Positions 5,956 through 6,001 of a DNA stretch of 6,001 nt are shown here, piece after piece. The notes under the pieces were generated by a model. That model saw only the letters and a program-made list of their open reading frames with translations, ran no database searches and was not told where the DNA came from. Made by a program: the position numbers and the translations under genes. The first letter of the stretch is position 1; each line of letters opens with the position of its first letter. This stretch comes from Veillonella parvula (GTDB taxonomy: Bacteria > Bacillota > Negativicutes > Veillonellales > Veillonellaceae): contig CAMUQE010000116.1 in assembly GCA_947096075.1 (NCBI GenBank), positions 1 through 6,001 of the forward strand, written 5' to 3'.

Positions 5956-6001
5956 GAATTATTAGAAAAACCTCTATTTTTACCGCCTTCTCAGTATACT
6001 A

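Noticed and set aside
1..6001. CRISPR arrays, insertion sequences, tRNA genes or phage remnants
   Set aside because: No spaced repeats of suitable length, transposase-like reading frames, terminal inverted repeats or cloverleaf-like sequences were seen in the short intergenic stretches.

Overview
The window looks like a chromosomal segment of a low-GC strict or facultative anaerobe. The best guess is a Negativicute close to Veillonella, judged from protein style, roughly 40% GC coding sequence, strong AGGAGG-type ribosome binding sites and an oxygen-sensitive class III ribonucleotide reductase. That genus assignment is inference; no rRNA or other taxonomic marker is present. Five intact protein genes fill most of the window in two convergent blocks. 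No mobile element, CRISPR array, tRNA or rRNA was seen.

Plus-strand block (about 1-1668): an AT-rich leader with three direct copies of TTCTYATATAA, the first inside a perfect 16-bp palindrome, precedes fabK (enoyl-ACP reductase II). A gamma-class carbonic anhydrase-like hexapeptide protein follows 21 nt later, and the pair ends at a strong hairpin (1644-1668). The two genes are probably co-transcribed. Fatty-acid elongation genes do not surround fabK here, so it is a stand-alone copy as far as the window shows.

Minus-strand block (about 6001 down to 1717): nrdD (anaerobic ribonucleoside-triphosphate reductase with ATP-cone, zinc site and glycyl-radical motif), then nrdG (its radical-SAM activase), then a ClC-family anion transporter whose start codon lies 2 nt after the nrdG stop. 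NrdG installs the glycyl radical on NrdD, so these two make deoxynucleotides without oxygen. The ClC gene is tightly coupled to nrdG, and its ion-selectivity motifs depart from the classical Cl-/H+ antiporter. A strong symmetric hairpin lies between nrdD and nrdG, so nrdD can be transcribed alone and nrdG-clc may depend on readthrough or their own promoter. An inverted repeat overlaps the likely nrdD promoter region.

Most of the window is ordinary housekeeping content. The points worth a second look are the nrdG-ClC coupling together with the unusual ClC pore residues, the operator-like repeats upstream of fabK and nrdD, the terminator inside nrdDG, and the tandem decamers over the ClC stop codon.
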